Assembly: GCA_025355745.1 (NCBI GenBank)
Contig: JANXZA010000098.1
Location: 1 to 50,988, forward strand
Length of the DNA: 50,988 nucleotides
Direction of reading: 5' to 3'
Origin: Rhizobacter sp.
Lineage (GTDB): Bacteria; Pseudomonadota; Gammaproteobacteria; Burkholderiales; Burkholderiaceae_C
Shown: positions 39,047 through 50,757 of the stretch, in pieces
How the letters are laid out: every line of letters begins with the position of its first letter
Numbering within the stretch: position 1 is the stretch's first letter
The notes under the pieces: generated by a model
The model's database searches: none
Told to the model about the DNA's origin: nothing
What the model saw: the letters and a program-made list of their open reading frames with translations, nothing else
Translations under genes and position numbers: made by a program

Positions 39047-40447
39047 TCAGCGCAGGCCGCCCGGGCCTTTGGGCCCGCCCAGACCCTTCATTCCGCCCAT
39101 GCGTTTCATCATCTTCATCATGCCGCCGCCCTTCATCTTCTTCATCATGTCGCGCATCTGCTCGAACTGATTCAGCATCCGGTTGACTTCCTGCACCTGC
39201 ACCCCGGCGCCCTGCGCCACGCGGCGTTTGCGGGTGGCTTTCAACAGGTCGGGCTTGCGCCGTTCGAGCGGCGTCATCGAGCAGATCATGCCTTCCATGC
39301 GGCGCATGTCGCGCTCGGCGCGGTCCATGTCGGCGGTGCCCAAGTTGCCGGCCTTGCCCATCATTTGCGACGGCAGTTTGTCCATCAGCCCGGACAAACC
39401 GCCCATCTTCTTCATTTGTGAAATCTGTGACAGGAAGTCATTCAAGTCGAAGCTGTCGCCCGACTTGACCTTGTCGACGAGCTTCTGCGCCGCCGCCATG
39501 TCGACGCCTTTTTGCACCTCTTCGACCAGGCCGACGATGTCGCCCATGCCGAGCACGCGGCCGGCATGGCGCTGCGCATCGAACACCTCGAGGCCGTCGA
39601 TCTTTTCGCTGACGCCGGCGAACTTGATCGGCGCGCCGGTAATCTGTCGCACCGACAGCGCCGCGCCGCCGCGCGAGTCGCCATCCATCTTGGTCAGCAC
39701 GATCCCGGTCAGCGGCAGCGCTTCCTTAAAGGCGCGGGCGGTGTTGATCGCGTCCTGGCCCTGCATCGCATCGACGACGAACAGCGTCTCGACCGGGTTC
39801 AGCGCGGCGTGCAGTTCGCTGATCTCCTGCATCAGCACCTGGTCGATCGCCAGGCGGCCGGCGGTGTCGACGATCAGCACATCGATGTAGTGCTTGCGCG
39901 CATAGTCGAGTGCGGCCAGCGCGATGGCCAGCGGCTTGTCATCGGCGCTCGACGCGAACCACTCGGCACCGGCCTGCTTCGTCACCACTTTCAACTGTTC
40001 GATGGCGGCCGGCCGGTAGACGTCGGCCGACACGGTCAGCACCTTCTTCCTGCGCTTTTCGATCAGGTGCTTGGCGAGCTTGGCGGTCGTCGTGGTCTTG
40101 CCCGCGCCTTGCAACCCGGCCATCAGGATCACGGCCGGCGGCTGCGCGGCGAGGTTGATGTCGGCGACGCCGCCGATCTCGTTGCCCGCCATCGTCGCGA
40201 CGAGTTCGCGGTTGACGATGCCCACCAGCGCCTGCCCCGGCGAGAGCGAGCCCACCACGTCGGCACCGAGCGCCTTGTCCTTGACGCGAGCGATGAAGTC
40301 GCGCACCACCGGCAGCGCGACGTCGGCTTCGAGCAAGGCCATTCGCACCTCGCGCAGCATGTCCTGAACGTTGTCTTCGGTGATGCGGGCCTGGCCGCGC
40401 ATCGTCTTGACCAGGCGACTGAGCCGGTCGGTGAGGTTGGAAGCCAT
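39047..40447 (-). CDS. ffh: Ffh signal recognition particle protein (SRP54)
   Basis: Ffh binds 4.5S RNA and signal sequences and delivers ribosomes to FtsY. The ATG at 40447 gives 466 residues beginning MASNLTDRLSRLVKTMRGQA. The NG domain has P-loop GLQGAGKTTT, DVYRPAAIEQL, DTAGR and TKMDGDSRGG. The methionine-rich M domain contains MRRMEGMICSMTPLERRKPD and ends in a Met/Gly/Lys tail (KKMKGGGMMKMMKRMGGMKG). It is divergent from the ccsA-like gene. The 4.5S RNA gene is not visible in this window. Confidence 0.99.
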   Translation of the reverse strand: MASNLTDRLSRLVKTMRGQARITEDNVQDMLREVRMALLEADVALPVVRDFIARVKDKALGADVVGSLSPGQALVGIVNRELVATMAGNEIGGVADINLAAQPPAVILMAGLQGAGKTTTTAKLAKHLIEKRRKKVLTVSADVYRPAAIEQLKVVTKQAGAEWFASSADDKPLAIALAALDYARKHYIDVLIVDTAGRLAIDQVLMQEISELHAALNPVETLFVVDAMQGQDAINTARAFKEALPLTGIVLTKMDGDSRGGAALSVRQITGAPIKFAGVSEKIDGLEVFDAQRHAGRVLGMGDIVGLVEEVQKGVDMAAAQKLVDKVKSGDSFDLNDFLSQISQMKKMGGLSGLMDKLPSQMMGKAGNLGTADMDRAERDMRRMEGMICSMTPLERRKPDLLKATRKRRVAQGAGVQVQEVNRMLNQFEQMRDMMKKMKGGGMMKMMKRMGGMKGLGGPKGPGGLR

Positions 40448-40496
40448 GGGTGGGGGCGCTGGCCGCTGACTGCGGTCGCGAAAGTACACTGCGGGC

Positions 40497-41324
40497 ATGA
40501 TTCTATCGTTCAGCCCGGGCGCCGGGAACGCGCCCGCAGGCGCGCTGGCGCTGGCCACGCCGACCCTGCTGGCGCTCATCGCGTACGCCGTGGCGGCCGG
40601 GCTCAACGAGCGCCACGGTGCGGTCTTGCGCGCCGCCTTGCTGGCGGGTTGGGGCGCCCACGCGCTGGCCATCCTGATCGACATTTCAGGCATCGGCAGC
40701 GGCGAGGTCGTGCCGCGCTTCGGCTTCGCCCCGGCGCTGTCGGCGACGCTGTGGCTGGTGCTTACCGTTTACGAGATCGAGAGCCGCTTCGTGCCCTTGC
40801 CCGCGGCACGGCGCACACTGGCGTTGCTGGGCATTGCGGTGGTCGGGCTGGCCTGGCTTTACCCGGGTGAGTTGCGGCCGCAACTGGCGTCGCGCTGGGT
40901 GCCCTTGCACTGGGTGCTGGGCATCGCGTCGTACGGGCTGTTCGGCGCGGCCGTACTGCACGCGGTGATGCTGAACCGCGCCGAGCGCCAGATGCGGCAG
41001 AAGACGACATCGGTGGGCGGCATGCCGCTGCTGCGGCTCGAGCGCCTGACGTTCAGCTTCGTCAGCGCCGGCTTCGTCGTGCTGACAGCCGCCTTGCTGC
41101 TGGGTGCCTGGTTCGCTGACCCCTGGCGCTGGGATCACAAGACGGTGTTCTCGATGCTTGGCTGGGTCGTCTTCGCGAGCCTGCTGGCCGGGCGCCGTGC
41201 GTTCGGCTGGCGCGGCCCCGCCGCCACGCGCTGGGTCTATGCGGGGGCGGCGCTGCTGCTGCTGGCCTACGTGGGTTCGCGCTTCGTCCTCGAAGTGCTG
41301 CTGCATCGCGGGCCGGCGGGCTGA
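40497..41324 (+). CDS. CcsA/YpjD-like cytochrome c assembly membrane protein
   Basis: This 275-residue inner-membrane protein of the HemX/CcsA type has about eight hydrophobic helices. The C-terminal half matches the cytochrome c assembly domain: WVPLHWVLGIASYGLFGAAV with its histidine, then LLGAWFADPWRWDHKTVFSM, where the Trp-rich loop resembles the heme-handling region of the family, and a following WVVFASLLAGRR. In proteobacteria this orthologue (YpjD) lies next to ffh, as here, and its precise role in heme or cytochrome handling is not settled. It probably starts an operon leading into pilS. Confidence 0.88.
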   Translation: MILSFSPGAGNAPAGALALATPTLLALIAYAVAAGLNERHGAVLRAALLAGWGAHALAILIDISGIGSGEVVPRFGFAPALSATLWLVLTVYEIESRFVPLPAARRTLALLGIAVVGLAWLYPGELRPQLASRWVPLHWVLGIASYGLFGAAVLHAVMLNRAERQMRQKTTSVGGMPLLRLERLTFSFVSAGFVVLTAALLLGAWFADPWRWDHKTVFSMLGWVVFASLLAGRRAFGWRGPAATRWVYAGAALLLLAYVGSRFVLEVLLHRGPAG

Positions 41325-41336
41325 CCGGGTTGTGTC

Positions 41337-41576
41337 ATGAAACTATTGCTCCTGTTGCTGGCGGTGTTCGTGTTGCTCTGGCTGCTGCGCGCGAGCGTAC
41401 GCCGCCACCTTCCGCCGCGCGCCAAGACCGCGCCCCCGACGGCGCCACGGCCCATGTTGACCTGCCTGCATTGCGGGCTGCACCTGCCGGGTGACGAGGC
41501 CCTGCCGGGACGGGGCGGCGTGTTCTGCGACGAAGCGCATCGCGCTGCGTTCGAGAAGGCGCACCCCGGCTCGTGA
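41337..41576 (+). CDS. PP0621 family small membrane-anchored protein
   Basis: This is a 79-residue protein with an N-terminal hydrophobic helix (LLLLLLAVFVLLWLL) followed by a basic stretch and a small domain. The motif MLTCLHCGLHLPGDEALPGR, followed by GVFCDEAHRAAFEKAHP, has a CxxC and a later Cys/His pair resembling a zinc knuckle. This is the PP0621 pattern found upstream of pilS in many Beta- and Gammaproteobacteria. Its function is unknown. It lies 12 nt after the ccsA-like gene and 67 nt before pilS. Confidence 0.85.
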   Translation: MKLLLLLLAVFVLLWLLRASVRRHLPPRAKTAPPTAPRPMLTCLHCGLHLPGDEALPGRGGVFCDEAHRAAFEKAHPGS

Positions 41577-41643
41577 GCACGCTCGCGCCCTGCCACACAC
41601 CGCAACCTGCCGCGTCTGCCGTGCGCGCAACTCGGAGGGCGCC

Positions 41644-43575
41644 GTGACGACGGGCGAGCGGCGCTTCCGGGAGCGGCGCCGCGAGCGCCGCGCGGTCACC
41701 GCCGACGAATCGTTTTTTGGCGCTTTCGTTTCGACCAGGGACTCCTTGCTGCCCGACGAATCGCGGCGCGCTGATGACGCTTACGACGCAGGCGTTGCGC
41801 CTTTCGAAAGCAGCCTGGCTTCATCCGGATTCGAACCCGTTGACACCGGCTTCATGTCGAGCCCGACGGCCCCGCAAGTGCAGTCCGGCGCAGCGGCGTT
41901 CGAGCGCACGTATGGGGCGTTCCTGGCCGCTCGGGCCGCGCTTGGCGTTGCCCTGATGTTGACCTTGGGGGTAGCCGGGCTGTTTGGCTTGCGGCCGAGC
42001 GCGGCAGTGGCCATCGTGAGCGTGGCGTATGCAGCGCTGTCGATCAGCATGTGGCTGCTGCCACGCGTGCGCAAACCACCCACGTCGCGTGGGCTGGCGC
42101 GCCTCAGCGGCCGGCAGTGGCTCGCCACGATCGGCGCCGACCTGGTGTGTTTCGTTGCGCTGCATCTGCTCGCGCCGGGTTCCAGCCTCAACTACGCCGC
42201 CTTGCTGGTGCTGCCGGTGTTGATGGCCGGTGTGTTGACGCCTCAACTCCCGGCCCTGGCCACGGCGGCCGGGGCCACGCTGGCCTTGCTCGGCACCGCC
42301 TGGCTGGCGGTGCTGGCGGGCGGCGACGCCGCGCTGCAGATGACGCAGGCCGGCCTGGCAGGCAGCGGGCTGTTCGTGGTCACGGTGCTGGCCGGCGGCC
42401 TCGCGGCGCGTCTCGCACGCGAGGAGTTGACGGCGCGCGGGGGCCTGGAAATGGCGCGCCAGCAGGCCCGGTTGAACCGGCTCGTGATCGAGGAGATGCA
42501 GGACGGCGTGCTGGTGGTTGACCGGCGCGGCCGGGTCCGCGCCGCGAACCCGGCGGCCCGGCGTCTGCTCGCACCCGACGGCATGAGCCGCCCGGCGCCG
42601 TTCCAGTTGCGCGGTGTTCCGGCCTGGCAGGCGCTGGTCGCGACGGTCGAGCGCGCATTCGGCGAAGCGGCGTGGCCCGAGGCCGGCCGGGACGTGGTGC
42701 TGCAGTTCGCAGCCGTGGGGCAGAGTGGCCTGGGGGCGCAGCGAACCTTGCGCGTGCGGGTGCGCTTCACGCGCAAGCGCGAGCCGCTGTCGGTCGAGGA
42801 ATTCTGCGTTCTGTTTCTCGAAGACGTGCGCAATATGCAGGCGCGCAGCCGCCAGGAAAAGCTCGCCGCGATGGGGCGTGTTTCGGCCGGCATTGCACAC
42901 GAGATCCGCAACCCCTTGTCGGCCATTTCCCAGGCCAACGCGCTGCTGTCCGAGGACAGCACCGATCCGGCCCAGCGGCGCCTGATGCAAATGGTGAGCG
43001 ACAACGTCGAGCGCCTCAAGCGCATCATCGATGATGTGATGGAGGTGGCGCCGGGTGTGGTGCTTGAGGTCGGCGTCATTGATGCCACGGCGCAGATCGC
43101 GGCGGTATGCAGCGAGTGGGCGCGCTCGGCCGGCGTCGGCATTGGCGGCAGCGCCGGCGACGGCGACGGCGGGCTGCTGCGGGTTTCGCTGCCGGCGGAA
43201 CCGGTGGGTGTGCTGTTCGACGCCGAGCATCTGCGCCGGGTTCTGGTCAACCTGCTCGACAATGCGCGCCGCCACGCGGGCCAGGCGCCGGGGGCGATCC
43301 ATCTGCGGCTCGATTCGCGCCGCGACGACCAGGCCTTTCTGAGCATCGCCAGCGATGGCCCGCCGATCCCGCCCGAAGTGGAACCCTATTTGTTCGAACC
43401 ATTTTTCTCGACCCGCAGCCGAGGCACGGGGCTGGGCCTGTACATTTGCCGCGAGCTGTGCGAACGCTATGGCGCCAGCATCGACTACCGGCTTCGCGCC
43501 GTCGGCGAAGCGCGTCGCAACGAGTTCTTCGTCGACATGCGGCGCAGGGCATTGACCCCGGCGGACCCGCGCTGA
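41644..43575 (+). CDS. pilS: PilS sensor histidine kinase
   Basis: PilS is the membrane sensor of the PilSR two-component system, which controls pilin transcription and twitching. I chose the GTG at 41644 because a strong GGAGG site precedes it; this gives 643 residues. The N-terminal ~95 residues are polar and include SFFGAFVSTRDS, followed by about six transmembrane helices, a PAS-like region (EEMQDGVLVVDRRGRVRAAN), the HisKA box GIAHEIRNPLSAIS (phospho-His near 419) and an HATPase domain (NLLDNARRH, GTGLGLYICREL). An ATG at 41854 would give 573 residues. pilR follows 50 nt later. Confidence 0.95.
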   Translation: MTTGERRFRERRRERRAVTADESFFGAFVSTRDSLLPDESRRADDAYDAGVAPFESSLASSGFEPVDTGFMSSPTAPQVQSGAAAFERTYGAFLAARAALGVALMLTLGVAGLFGLRPSAAVAIVSVAYAALSISMWLLPRVRKPPTSRGLARLSGRQWLATIGADLVCFVALHLLAPGSSLNYAALLVLPVLMAGVLTPQLPALATAAGATLALLGTAWLAVLAGGDAALQMTQAGLAGSGLFVVTVLAGGLAARLAREELTARGGLEMARQQARLNRLVIEEMQDGVLVVDRRGRVRAANPAARRLLAPDGMSRPAPFQLRGVPAWQALVATVERAFGEAAWPEAGRDVVLQFAAVGQSGLGAQRTLRVRVRFTRKREPLSVEEFCVLFLEDVRNMQARSRQEKLAAMGRVSAGIAHEIRNPLSAISQANALLSEDSTDPAQRRLMQMVSDNVERLKRIIDDVMEVAPGVVLEVGVIDATAQIAAVCSEWARSAGVGIGGSAGDGDGGLLRVSLPAEPVGVLFDAEHLRRVLVNLLDNARRHAGQAPGAIHLRLDSRRDDQAFLSIASDGPPIPPEVEPYLFEPFFSTRSRGTGLGLYICRELCERYGASIDYRLRAVGEARRNEFFVDMRRRALTPADPR

Positions 43576-43625
43576 ATTTCTTCGAACCGCACCCAACTGC
43601 GCAGCCGACCGATTCCACCCGAGCC

Positions 43626-45182
43626 ATGACAAACGCTTCGCACTTCAGCTTGCTGGTCGTCGATGACGAACCCGACCTGCGCACCCTGTACGAGCTCACC
43701 TTGCTGCGCGAGGGCTACGACATCGAAACGGCGGGCACGGTGCAGGATGCCCTGCTGCACCTCAAAGACCGCACCTACAGCGCCGTCATCACCGACATGC
43801 GCCTGCCCGACGGCACGGGGCTGGACGTGCTGCGCTGGCTCGAGGAATTCGGCCGGCGCGAAAAAGCGATTGTCATCACCGCCTATGGCTCGGCCGAGAA
43901 CGCAGTCGAGGCATTGAAGGCGGGCGCCTACGACTACCTGACCAAGCCGGTCGATCTGAAACAGTTCCGGGCCGTGGTGGGGTCGGCGCTCGGTCGTGCA
44001 GGCGCCGCGTCGATGCCCACCATGGACCCGTTTAGTCTGCCGTCCGAACAAGGAGACGCGCCGGTTCGCCGCCCGCAGCGCATGGTGCCCGAGGTGCCCG
44101 CTGCGGCGGCTCCGGTCAGCCGGGCGCTTTCCCGCATGGCCGGCCGGTCGGCAGCGATGGAGCAGGTGCGCCTGTTGATCGAGAAGGTGGCGCGCAGCAT
44201 GGCACCGGTGCTGGTGACGGGCGAGTCGGGGACCGGCAAGGAACTTGTCGCCCGCGCCACTCACGAAGTGAGCGTGCGCGCGAGCCAGCCCTTCGTCGCC
44301 GTGAATTGCAGTGCCATCCCCGAGCAGCTTCTCGAAGCGGAGTTCTTCGGGTATCGCAAGGGGGCATTCACCGGCGCGATGGAAGACCGCGAAGGGTTCT
44401 TCCAGGCGGCCAACGGCGGCACGCTGTTCCTCGATGAGATCGGCGATCTGCCGCTGGCGATGCAGGCCAAATTGCTGCGCGCGATACAGGAGCGGTCGGT
44501 GCGGCCGGTGGGCGCGGTGGCCGAAGTGGCGGTCAACGTGCGGCTCCTCAGCGCCACCCACAAGGACCTGGCTGCCGAGGTGGCTGCGGGGCAGTTTCGG
44601 CAAGACCTGTACTACCGCCTGAATGTGATCCAGATCCGCGTGCCGCCGCTGCGCGAGCGGCTCGACGACCTGGTCGCAATCAGCGAACGCGTGCTTGAAG
44701 GCATCGCCCGCGAAGCCGGTGTTTCGCCGCCTCCAAAGTTGACGCGCGACGCGCTCGTGCACCTGCAGCGCTATGCGTTCCCGGGCAACGTGCGCGAACT
44801 GGAAAACCTGCTGCACCGTGCCGTGGCATTGTCGGGTGGCGAAGTGATTGACGTCTACGATCTGGGTCTGCCCGAGTCGGTGTTCACCGACAGCGCGGCG
44901 CAGGAACTCGACCTGATCACCGAGAACACGCGCGGTGAGCTGGTACGGGCATTGACCGAGCTGCCGGCCATGGAACCGATCGAGGCGCCGCTGCCTGACG
45001 ACCTGGCCAAGCACCTCGACGAGGTGGAGCGAAACATTCTCGTGCGGGCTCTTGAGCGGCACCGGTTCAATCGAACTGCGGCTGGCGCAGGCCTGGGCTT
45101 GTCGCTGCGCCAGATGCGCTACCGGATGGCGCGCCTGGGGGTGAACGTGGGCGGGGATGTGGGCGCTGCCGACCGCGATTGA
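43626..45182 (+). CDS. pilR: PilR sigma54-dependent response regulator
   Basis: PilR activates sigma54 promoters such as that of pilA when phosphorylated by PilS. The 518-residue product has a receiver domain (VVDDEPDLR, phospho-acceptor D57 in VITDMRLPDG, K in YLTKPVD). An AAA+ domain follows, with Walker A GESGTGKE, the sigma54-contacting GAFTGA loop and Walker B GGTLFLDEIGDLP. A C-terminal Fis-type HTH ends the protein (HRFNRTAAGAGLGLSLRQMR). The ATG at 43626 fits the family start. The major pilin gene it should regulate is not in the window. Confidence 0.97.
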   Translation: MTNASHFSLLVVDDEPDLRTLYELTLLREGYDIETAGTVQDALLHLKDRTYSAVITDMRLPDGTGLDVLRWLEEFGRREKAIVITAYGSAENAVEALKAGAYDYLTKPVDLKQFRAVVGSALGRAGAASMPTMDPFSLPSEQGDAPVRRPQRMVPEVPAAAAPVSRALSRMAGRSAAMEQVRLLIEKVARSMAPVLVTGESGTGKELVARATHEVSVRASQPFVAVNCSAIPEQLLEAEFFGYRKGAFTGAMEDREGFFQAANGGTLFLDEIGDLPLAMQAKLLRAIQERSVRPVGAVAEVAVNVRLLSATHKDLAAEVAAGQFRQDLYYRLNVIQIRVPPLRERLDDLVAISERVLEGIAREAGVSPPPKLTRDALVHLQRYAFPGNVRELENLLHRAVALSGGEVIDVYDLGLPESVFTDSAAQELDLITENTRGELVRALTELPAMEPIEAPLPDDLAKHLDEVERNILVRALERHRFNRTAAGAGLGLSLRQMRYRMARLGVNVGGDVGAADRD

Positions 45183-45189
45183 CGTGCCG

Positions 45190-45801
45190 ATGACTGGCAT
45201 CGAAGAGCATGGTGGCGGCGTCGCGCCTGGCTGGACCTCCGGTTGGCTGCGCCGGGCGCGTCGTTGCGAGTCGCCGAACTTCGGCGTGCGTCCGCCGGGC
45301 ATGGGCATCGAGCTGGTGCTCATCCACTCGATCAGCCTGCCACCCGGCGAATACGGAAACGGCGCCATCGAGCGGCTTTTCACGAACCGGCTCGACTGTG
45401 ATGCGCACCCGTACTACGAGCAACTTCGCGGCCTTGAAGTCTCAGCGCATTTCGTGGTGCTGCGAGATGGAGAGCTGGTTCAGTTCGTGTCGTGCGATCG
45501 ACGCGCCTGGCATGCCGGCACATCCCATTGGCGGGGCCGGGCAGATTGCAACGACTTTTCGATCGGCATCGAACTCGAGGGGCTCGAAGGCACAAGCTTC
45601 ACGCCGGCGCAGTATCTGGCGCTCGGTCGCCTGATGCAGGACATGACTGAGGCGCATGGCGTGGTGTCGGTCGCCGGCCATGAGCATGTCGCGCCCGGGC
45701 GCAAGCACGACCCGGGCAGCGGCTTTGACTGGGCGCTGCTGATCGGGCTGCTCGGGTGGCCGGCGCAGAATTTTCCCGACGCGGTGGCAGAGGCGGGTTG
45801 A
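45190..45801 (+). CDS. ampD: AmpD 1,6-anhydro-N-acetylmuramyl-L-alanine amidase
   Basis: AmpD is a cytoplasmic zinc amidase that cuts the stem peptide from anhydro-muropeptides during cell-wall recycling and thereby prevents AmpR induction of beta-lactamase. The ATG at 45190 gives 203 residues. The N-terminal region around SPNFGVRPPG is family-typical. Zinc ligands are expected in LVLIHSISLPPGEYG and GHEHVAPGRKHDPG, and AWHAGTSHWRGRADCNDFSI is the substrate-binding block. The gene begins 7 nt after pilR. It is next to pilR in many related genomes. Confidence 0.96.
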   Translation: MTGIEEHGGGVAPGWTSGWLRRARRCESPNFGVRPPGMGIELVLIHSISLPPGEYGNGAIERLFTNRLDCDAHPYYEQLRGLEVSAHFVVLRDGELVQFVSCDRRAWHAGTSHWRGRADCNDFSIGIELEGLEGTSFTPAQYLALGRLMQDMTEAHGVVSVAGHEHVAPGRKHDPGSGFDWALLIGLLGWPAQNFPDAVAEAG

Positions 45802-45880
45802 TCCCGCGCGCGGCGCAGCGGGCGCCCCGAGGCGTGGCTCGATCGGGTTCGGAAATCAGTCGGCCCGCATCAGGGTTGAT

Positions 45881-45896
45881 ACGCTATATCTAGTGC
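45881..45896 (+). promoter_or_regulatory. NrdR box 1 upstream of nrdA
   Basis: ACGCTATATCTAGTGC matches the NrdR consensus acaCwAtATaTwGtgt at 13 of 16 positions, with the symmetrical core CTATATcTAG intact. It lies directly upstream of the predicted -35 hexamer. NrdR-ATP/dATP would bind here to repress the reductase genes. Confidence 0.85.
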
Positions 45897-45925
45897 TTGA
45901 TGGGGGATCAGACCCCAGATATAGT
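45897..45925 (+). promoter_or_regulatory. sigma70 promoter of nrdA
   Basis: TTGATG (45897-45902) and TATAGT (45920-45925) are separated by exactly 17 bp. Box 1 abuts the -35, and NrdR box 2 covers the -10. Transcription should start near 45932, leaving a leader of about 330 nt. Confidence 0.75.
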
Positions 45926-45927
45926 GT
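45912..45927 (+). promoter_or_regulatory. NrdR box 2 overlapping the nrdA -10
   Basis: ACCCCAGATATAGTGT matches the NrdR consensus at 13 of 16 positions. Its centre is 31 bp from that of box 1, about three helical turns, which is the spacing known for tandem NrdR boxes. Binding would occlude the -10 element. Confidence 0.85.
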
Positions 45928-46260
45928 GTTGTCGTGCTATCGTTCAGCACTTGGAGTCAGCACCTTGACACTCCGGCAGAGCGTCCCAAAGAAGAGCCGC
46001 AAAGGCTCGTCAACGCGGTTCGCGATTGGCATGGTGAAGGCCTGCGAGACCAAGGCGATGGCGTTGGTTTCGCGTTTTCGATCACGAAGTTTGCGTCGAT
46101 GTTCACCGGCCAGCTTTCTCGCCGGTCCCAAGATGGGCTGCTGCGCCACAGCGTGGTTTCGCGGTCAGGCAAGGCGGCCTTGCAAGCCCGCATGAACGGT
46201 GTCTCGAAGCGAAGATTCCACGGGCACGAAAGCGCCCGCCCCAAATTCCAAAGGCTTTCT

Positions 46261-49203
<2,943 letters not shown>

Positions 49204-49290
49204 TGAAGTGCACGTTTTAGCAACCAGATCGCGCGACAATTCGGTGCAACGCAGCAACACGCTGGGGGTTGATAAGTCAAGAAGTGCTTG

Positions 49291-49319
49291 GGGTTGTTGC
49301 ACATCACTCTCATAATTGA
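49291..49319 (+). promoter_or_regulatory. weak candidate promoter upstream of nrdB
   Basis: CATAAT (49314-49319) lies 17 bp after TTGGGG (49291-49296) in the 137-nt nrdA-nrdB gap. It might give nrdB extra transcription independent of nrdA. The -35 is poor and no NrdR box is seen nearby. Confidence 0.3.
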
Positions 49320-49340
49320 AACACAGAGGAAATATTTACC

Positions 49341-50558
49341 ATGCTGGTTTGGGAAGAAGAAGTCAGGTCATCAAGCATTCACAAGGCGAGTGTGACGCAG
49401 AGTCAATCGCCTGCGGCCAAACACCATGGCGAGTTTGGTGCCCGTGCTGTTGAATTTTCTGTCGACATGGCAAATCCAGCCATACGCGTTCTGCCGGCAT
49501 CGCCTTCGGTTCAAGCGAGCACGCAGGCCCCGACGAACAGCCGCCGGGTTAAAGCGGCCGACAAGCGGATCATTAACGGTCGGACTGATGTCAACCAGCT
49601 GGTACCTTTCAAGTACAAGTGGGCCTGGGAAAAATATTTGGCTTCATGCGCGAATCACTGGATGCCGCAGGAAGTCAACATGTCACGTGACATCGCGACA
49701 TGGAAAGATCCCAATGGGTTGACCGACGATGAGCGCCGGATCATCAAGCGCAATCTCGGCTTTTTCGTCACGGCTGACTCATTGGCAGCGAACAATATTG
49801 TTCTCGGTACCTATCGCCATATTACCGCACCTGAATGTCGCCAGTTCTTGTTGCGTCAAGCGTTTGAAGAGGCAATTCACACTCACGCCTACCAGTACAT
49901 AGTTGAATCGCTGGGTCTTGATGAGAGCGAGATTTTTAATGCGTATAACGAAGTCAAGTCGATTCGTGACAAAGATGAATTTCTGTTGCCGTTCATCGGT
50001 GAAATTATGGACCCCATGTTTCACACTGGGACACCCGAGAACGATCAGAAGTTACTAAAATCTTTGATTGTTTTCGCATGTTTGATGGAAGGCCTGTTTT
50101 TCTATGTTGGTTTCACGCAGATCCTTGCACTCGGCCGACAGAACAAGATGACGGGTGCAGCAGAACAGTATCAGTACATTCTTCGCGATGAATCCATGCA
50201 CTGCAACTTTGGCATTGATCTGATCAATCAGATCAAGCTGGAGAATCCTCACCTCTGGACAAACTCATTTAAGGCCGAGATTGAAGACTTGTTCCATACA
50301 GCTGTAGAGCTTGAATATAGATACGCTGAAGACACCATGCCACGCGGTGTTCTCGGAATGAACGCTTCTATGTTCAAAGGATATCTTCGCTACATCGCCA
50401 ATCGAAGAGCGACACAGATCGGATTGGAGGAATTATTTCCTCATGAGGAAAATCCTTTTCCTTGGATGAGCGAGATGATTGATTTGAAGAAAGAGAGAAA
50501 CTTTTTTGAAACCCGGGTCATTGAATATCAAAGCGGCGGCGCGCTTTCATGGGACTGA
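49341..50558 (+). CDS. nrdB: Class I ribonucleoside-diphosphate reductase beta subunit
   Basis: NrdB houses the dinuclear metal site and radical that activate NrdA. The 405-residue protein has ligands in TADSLAANN (Asp), [10 protein letters not shown] (Glu, His), CLMEGLFF (Glu) and [12 protein letters not shown] (Glu, His). The Tyr at the end of [10 protein letters not shown] is in the radical position of E. coli Y122, so it is not of the Tyr-lacking Ic type. About 75 N-terminal residues before [15 protein letters not shown] are a disordered, Ser/Gln/Ala-rich extension. An AGAGGAAA ribosome site precedes the ATG. Codons here are richer in A/T third positions than those of most genes to the left. 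Confidence 0.98.
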   Translation: MLVWEEEVRSSSIHKASVTQSQSPAAKHHGEFGARAVEFSVDMANPAIRVLPASPSVQASTQAPTNSRRVKAADKRIINGRTDVNQLVPFKYKWAWEKYLASCANHWMPQEVNMSRDIATWKDPNGLTDDERRIIKRNLGFFVTADSLAANNIVLGTYRHITAPECRQFLLRQAFEEAIHTHAYQYIVESLGLDESEIFNAYNEVKSIRDKDEFLLPFIGEIMDPMFHTGTPENDQKLLKSLIVFACLMEGLFFYVGFTQILALGRQNKMTGAAEQYQYILRDESMHCNFGIDLINQIKLENPHLWTNSFKAEIEDLFHTAVELEYRYAEDTMPRGVLGMNASMFKGYLRYIANRRATQIGLEELFPHEENPFPWMSEMIDLKKERNFFETRVIEYQSGGALSWD

Positions 50559-50757
50559 TAGTCACGCCGCCTAGATTCTGATAATCTCGGATCTTGCATT
50601 TCGAGTGCATCAACCCCCTGAGAAACTCGATCTGCTAACGAATTCGTCGTACCGGAGCGTCCCGCTTGGGCAGACTTTGGGCGATGAATTTCTGCTGAGC
50701 CTCGGCGAATAGCCGAAGACATGCAGGTTTTTGTAACCTTGATCAAGGAGAAATGAA

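Larger units (their letters stand above)
45802..46260 (+). other. ampD-nrdA intergenic region with long nrdA leader
   Basis: This 459-nt stretch holds the nrdA promoter and NrdR boxes (annotated separately) and then about 330 nt of putative 5' leader. Several small hairpins are visible: GCAAGG-CGG-CCTTGC near 46172-46186, and CGGGC...GCCCG at 46221-46237 with a GAAA-type loop, ending 12 nt before an AAAGG ribosome site. The leader is open in the nrdA frame from a GTG at 45934. Its codons have many A/T third positions, unlike neighbouring genes, and I see no known riboswitch pattern, so I read it as untranslated. Confidence 0.6.

Noticed and set aside
45893..46195. A 100-codon open frame in the nrdA leader as a separate gene
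   Set aside because: It overlaps the promoter and NrdR box 2, has no ribosome site, and its composition (Arg/Ser/Cys-rich) is that of an out-of-frame shadow.
45932..46260. Cobalamin or other known riboswitch before nrdA
   Set aside because: I looked for the B12-box and similar conserved blocks and did not find them.
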